From positions 1-64,000 of the forward strand of contig NZ_JAAGWD010000007.1 of NCBI RefSeq assembly GCF_010686685.1: a DNA stretch of 64,000 nucleotides, written 5' to 3'. Below, one piece after another: positions 63,424-64,000 of this stretch; positions within the stretch are counted from its first letter, which is position 1; the number at the start of each line of letters is the position of its first letter. A program made the position numbers and the translations under genes. The stretch is from Pontibacter burrus (lineage in GTDB: Bacteria; Bacteroidota; Bacteroidia; Cytophagales; Hymenobacteraceae). The notes below the pieces were generated by a model. That model saw only the letters and a list, made by a program, of their open reading frames with translations. It was not told the DNA's origin and did no database searches.

Positions 63424-64000
63424 TTAAACGCGCTCCAGGATAACGGCATAGCCCTGCCCTACACCTACGCACATGGTTGCCAGCGCATAGCGTTTGTTCG
63501 CTCTTTTAAGGGATAAAGCGGCACTGTATGTAATACGTGTACCCGACATGCCCAGCGGGTGACCTAAGGCAATGGCGCCACCGTTTATGTTTACGCGCGC
63601 ATCATCATCTGCCAGCCCCAACGCACGTGTGCAGGCCAGGCTCTGGGCCGCAAAAGCCTCGTTCAGCTCGATTACATCCATGTCATCTATAGTTAGACCA
63701 GCCCGCTGTAGCGCTTTTTGGGTAGCCGGAACCGGGCCGATGCCCATGATGCGCGGCTCCACACCTACTACTGCCGAGCTCACAATGCGGGCCAGCGGCG
63801 TCAGGTTATACTTTTCTACCGCTTCACCAGATACCACATAAGTTGCCGCCGCTCCATCGTTAAGGCCAGATGCGTTCCCTGCCGTCACCGTGCCGTCAGC
63901 CTTAAACGCGGGTCGTAGTTTTGCCAGCGTCTCCAGCGTCGTATTCGGTCGAATGAATTCATCTTCCGTAACTATAACCGGATCGCCTTTGCGCTGGGGT
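63424..64000 (-). CDS. pcaF: 3-oxoadipyl-CoA / acetyl-CoA thiolase, C-terminal part
   Basis: The frame continues to the window edge, so the N-terminus, including the catalytic Cys, is outside. Visible are [61 protein letters not shown] (catalytic His) and the C-terminal [15 protein letters not shown]. The wording RKGD...[16 protein letters not shown] fits the PcaF/PaaJ group, which cleaves 3-oxoadipyl-CoA to succinyl-CoA and acetyl-CoA. The exact subgroup is not certain. Confidence 0.88.
   Translation of the reverse strand, partial: PQRKGDPVIVTEDEFIRPNTTLETLAKLRPAFKADGTVTAGNASGLNDGAAATYVVSGEAVEKYNLTPLARIVSSAVVGVEPRIMGIGPVPATQKALQRAGLTIDDMDVIELNEAFAAQSLACTRALGLADDDARVNINGGAIALGHPLGMSGTRITYSAALSLKRANKRYALATMCVGVGQGYAVILERV

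Larger units (their letters stand above)
353..63694. repeat. Highly iterated palindrome AACTATAGTT, about 75 copies
   Basis: By hand I count 75 copies of AACTATAG or CTATAGTT. Thirteen are the full 10-base palindrome, starting at 2181, 6477, 19917, 20317, 30471, 32760, 36668, 37787, 43315, 43580, 56839, 61761 and 62845. The half forms split 32 to 30 by strand. Roughly half lie between genes. None lies between about 10304 and 19916. Confidence 0.9.

Noticed and set aside
353..63694. AACTATAG as a directional signal such as KOPS or a DNA uptake sequence
   Set aside because: The two orientations are equally common (32 and 30) and do not switch along the window.

Overview
The window looks like chromosomal DNA from an aerobic member of the Bacteroidota, most likely Cytophagales/Hymenobacteraceae (Pontibacter-like). 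The signs are two complete proteins with C-terminal type IX secretion sorting domains, a TonB receptor/DUF4249 pair, TAnnTTTG-type promoter boxes, little Shine-Dalgarno sequence, and moderate GC. There are no rRNA or tRNA genes, CRISPR arrays, or intact insertion sequences.

Layout. 1-10.4 kb: the start of a very large secreted LamG/HYR protein, lnt, a decayed stretch, and a minus-strand operon of thioredoxin, ApbE, DUF4266, DUF3570 and PAP2. 10.4-19.9 kb: an Ig-domain lipoprotein, a secreted GH-like T9SS protein, a broken SRAP/YedK gene and a sulfatase, with three copies of a ~48 bp element that each precede a strong hairpin. 20-25.6 kb: a P-type ATPase, a PAP2 phosphatase, an NmrA-like protein and a small lipoprotein. 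26-30.3 kb: a four-gene cassette for adding a sugar, probably galacturonate, to lipid A. 30.7-33.7 kb: aldehyde dehydrogenase, DUF779 and a divergent AraC regulator. 34-38 kb: M20 amidohydrolase, DcaP-like porin, a small secreted Cys-rich protein and a TlpA-like thioredoxin. 38-44 kb: a His-rich barrel protein, MscS channel, MpaB/DUF2236, FUSC and a small membrane protein. 44.5-54 kb: a T9SS cargo protein, an RND efflux operon with its TetR regulator, and DoxX. 54-64 kb: two TonB-type outer membrane proteins, DUF4249, a quinone oxidoreductase, a DODA-type dioxygenase, a TetR regulator and the end of a PcaF-like thiolase.

The strongest unexplained signal is a short palindrome, AACTATAGTT. By hand I count about 75 copies of its 8-base half form (AACTATAG or CTATAGTT) and 13 full copies, where a few or none would be expected by chance. 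Copies are concentrated between genes and show no strand preference. They are absent from about 10.3 to 19.9 kb, the same segment that holds the three element-plus-hairpin repeats, so that segment may be acquired DNA. A second signal is a pair of loci near 6.4 and 24.1 kb: each once carried two convergent PAP2 genes, and each has kept the opposite member. A third is an ALK/LTK-type glycine-rich domain inserted inside a HYR domain of the first gene.
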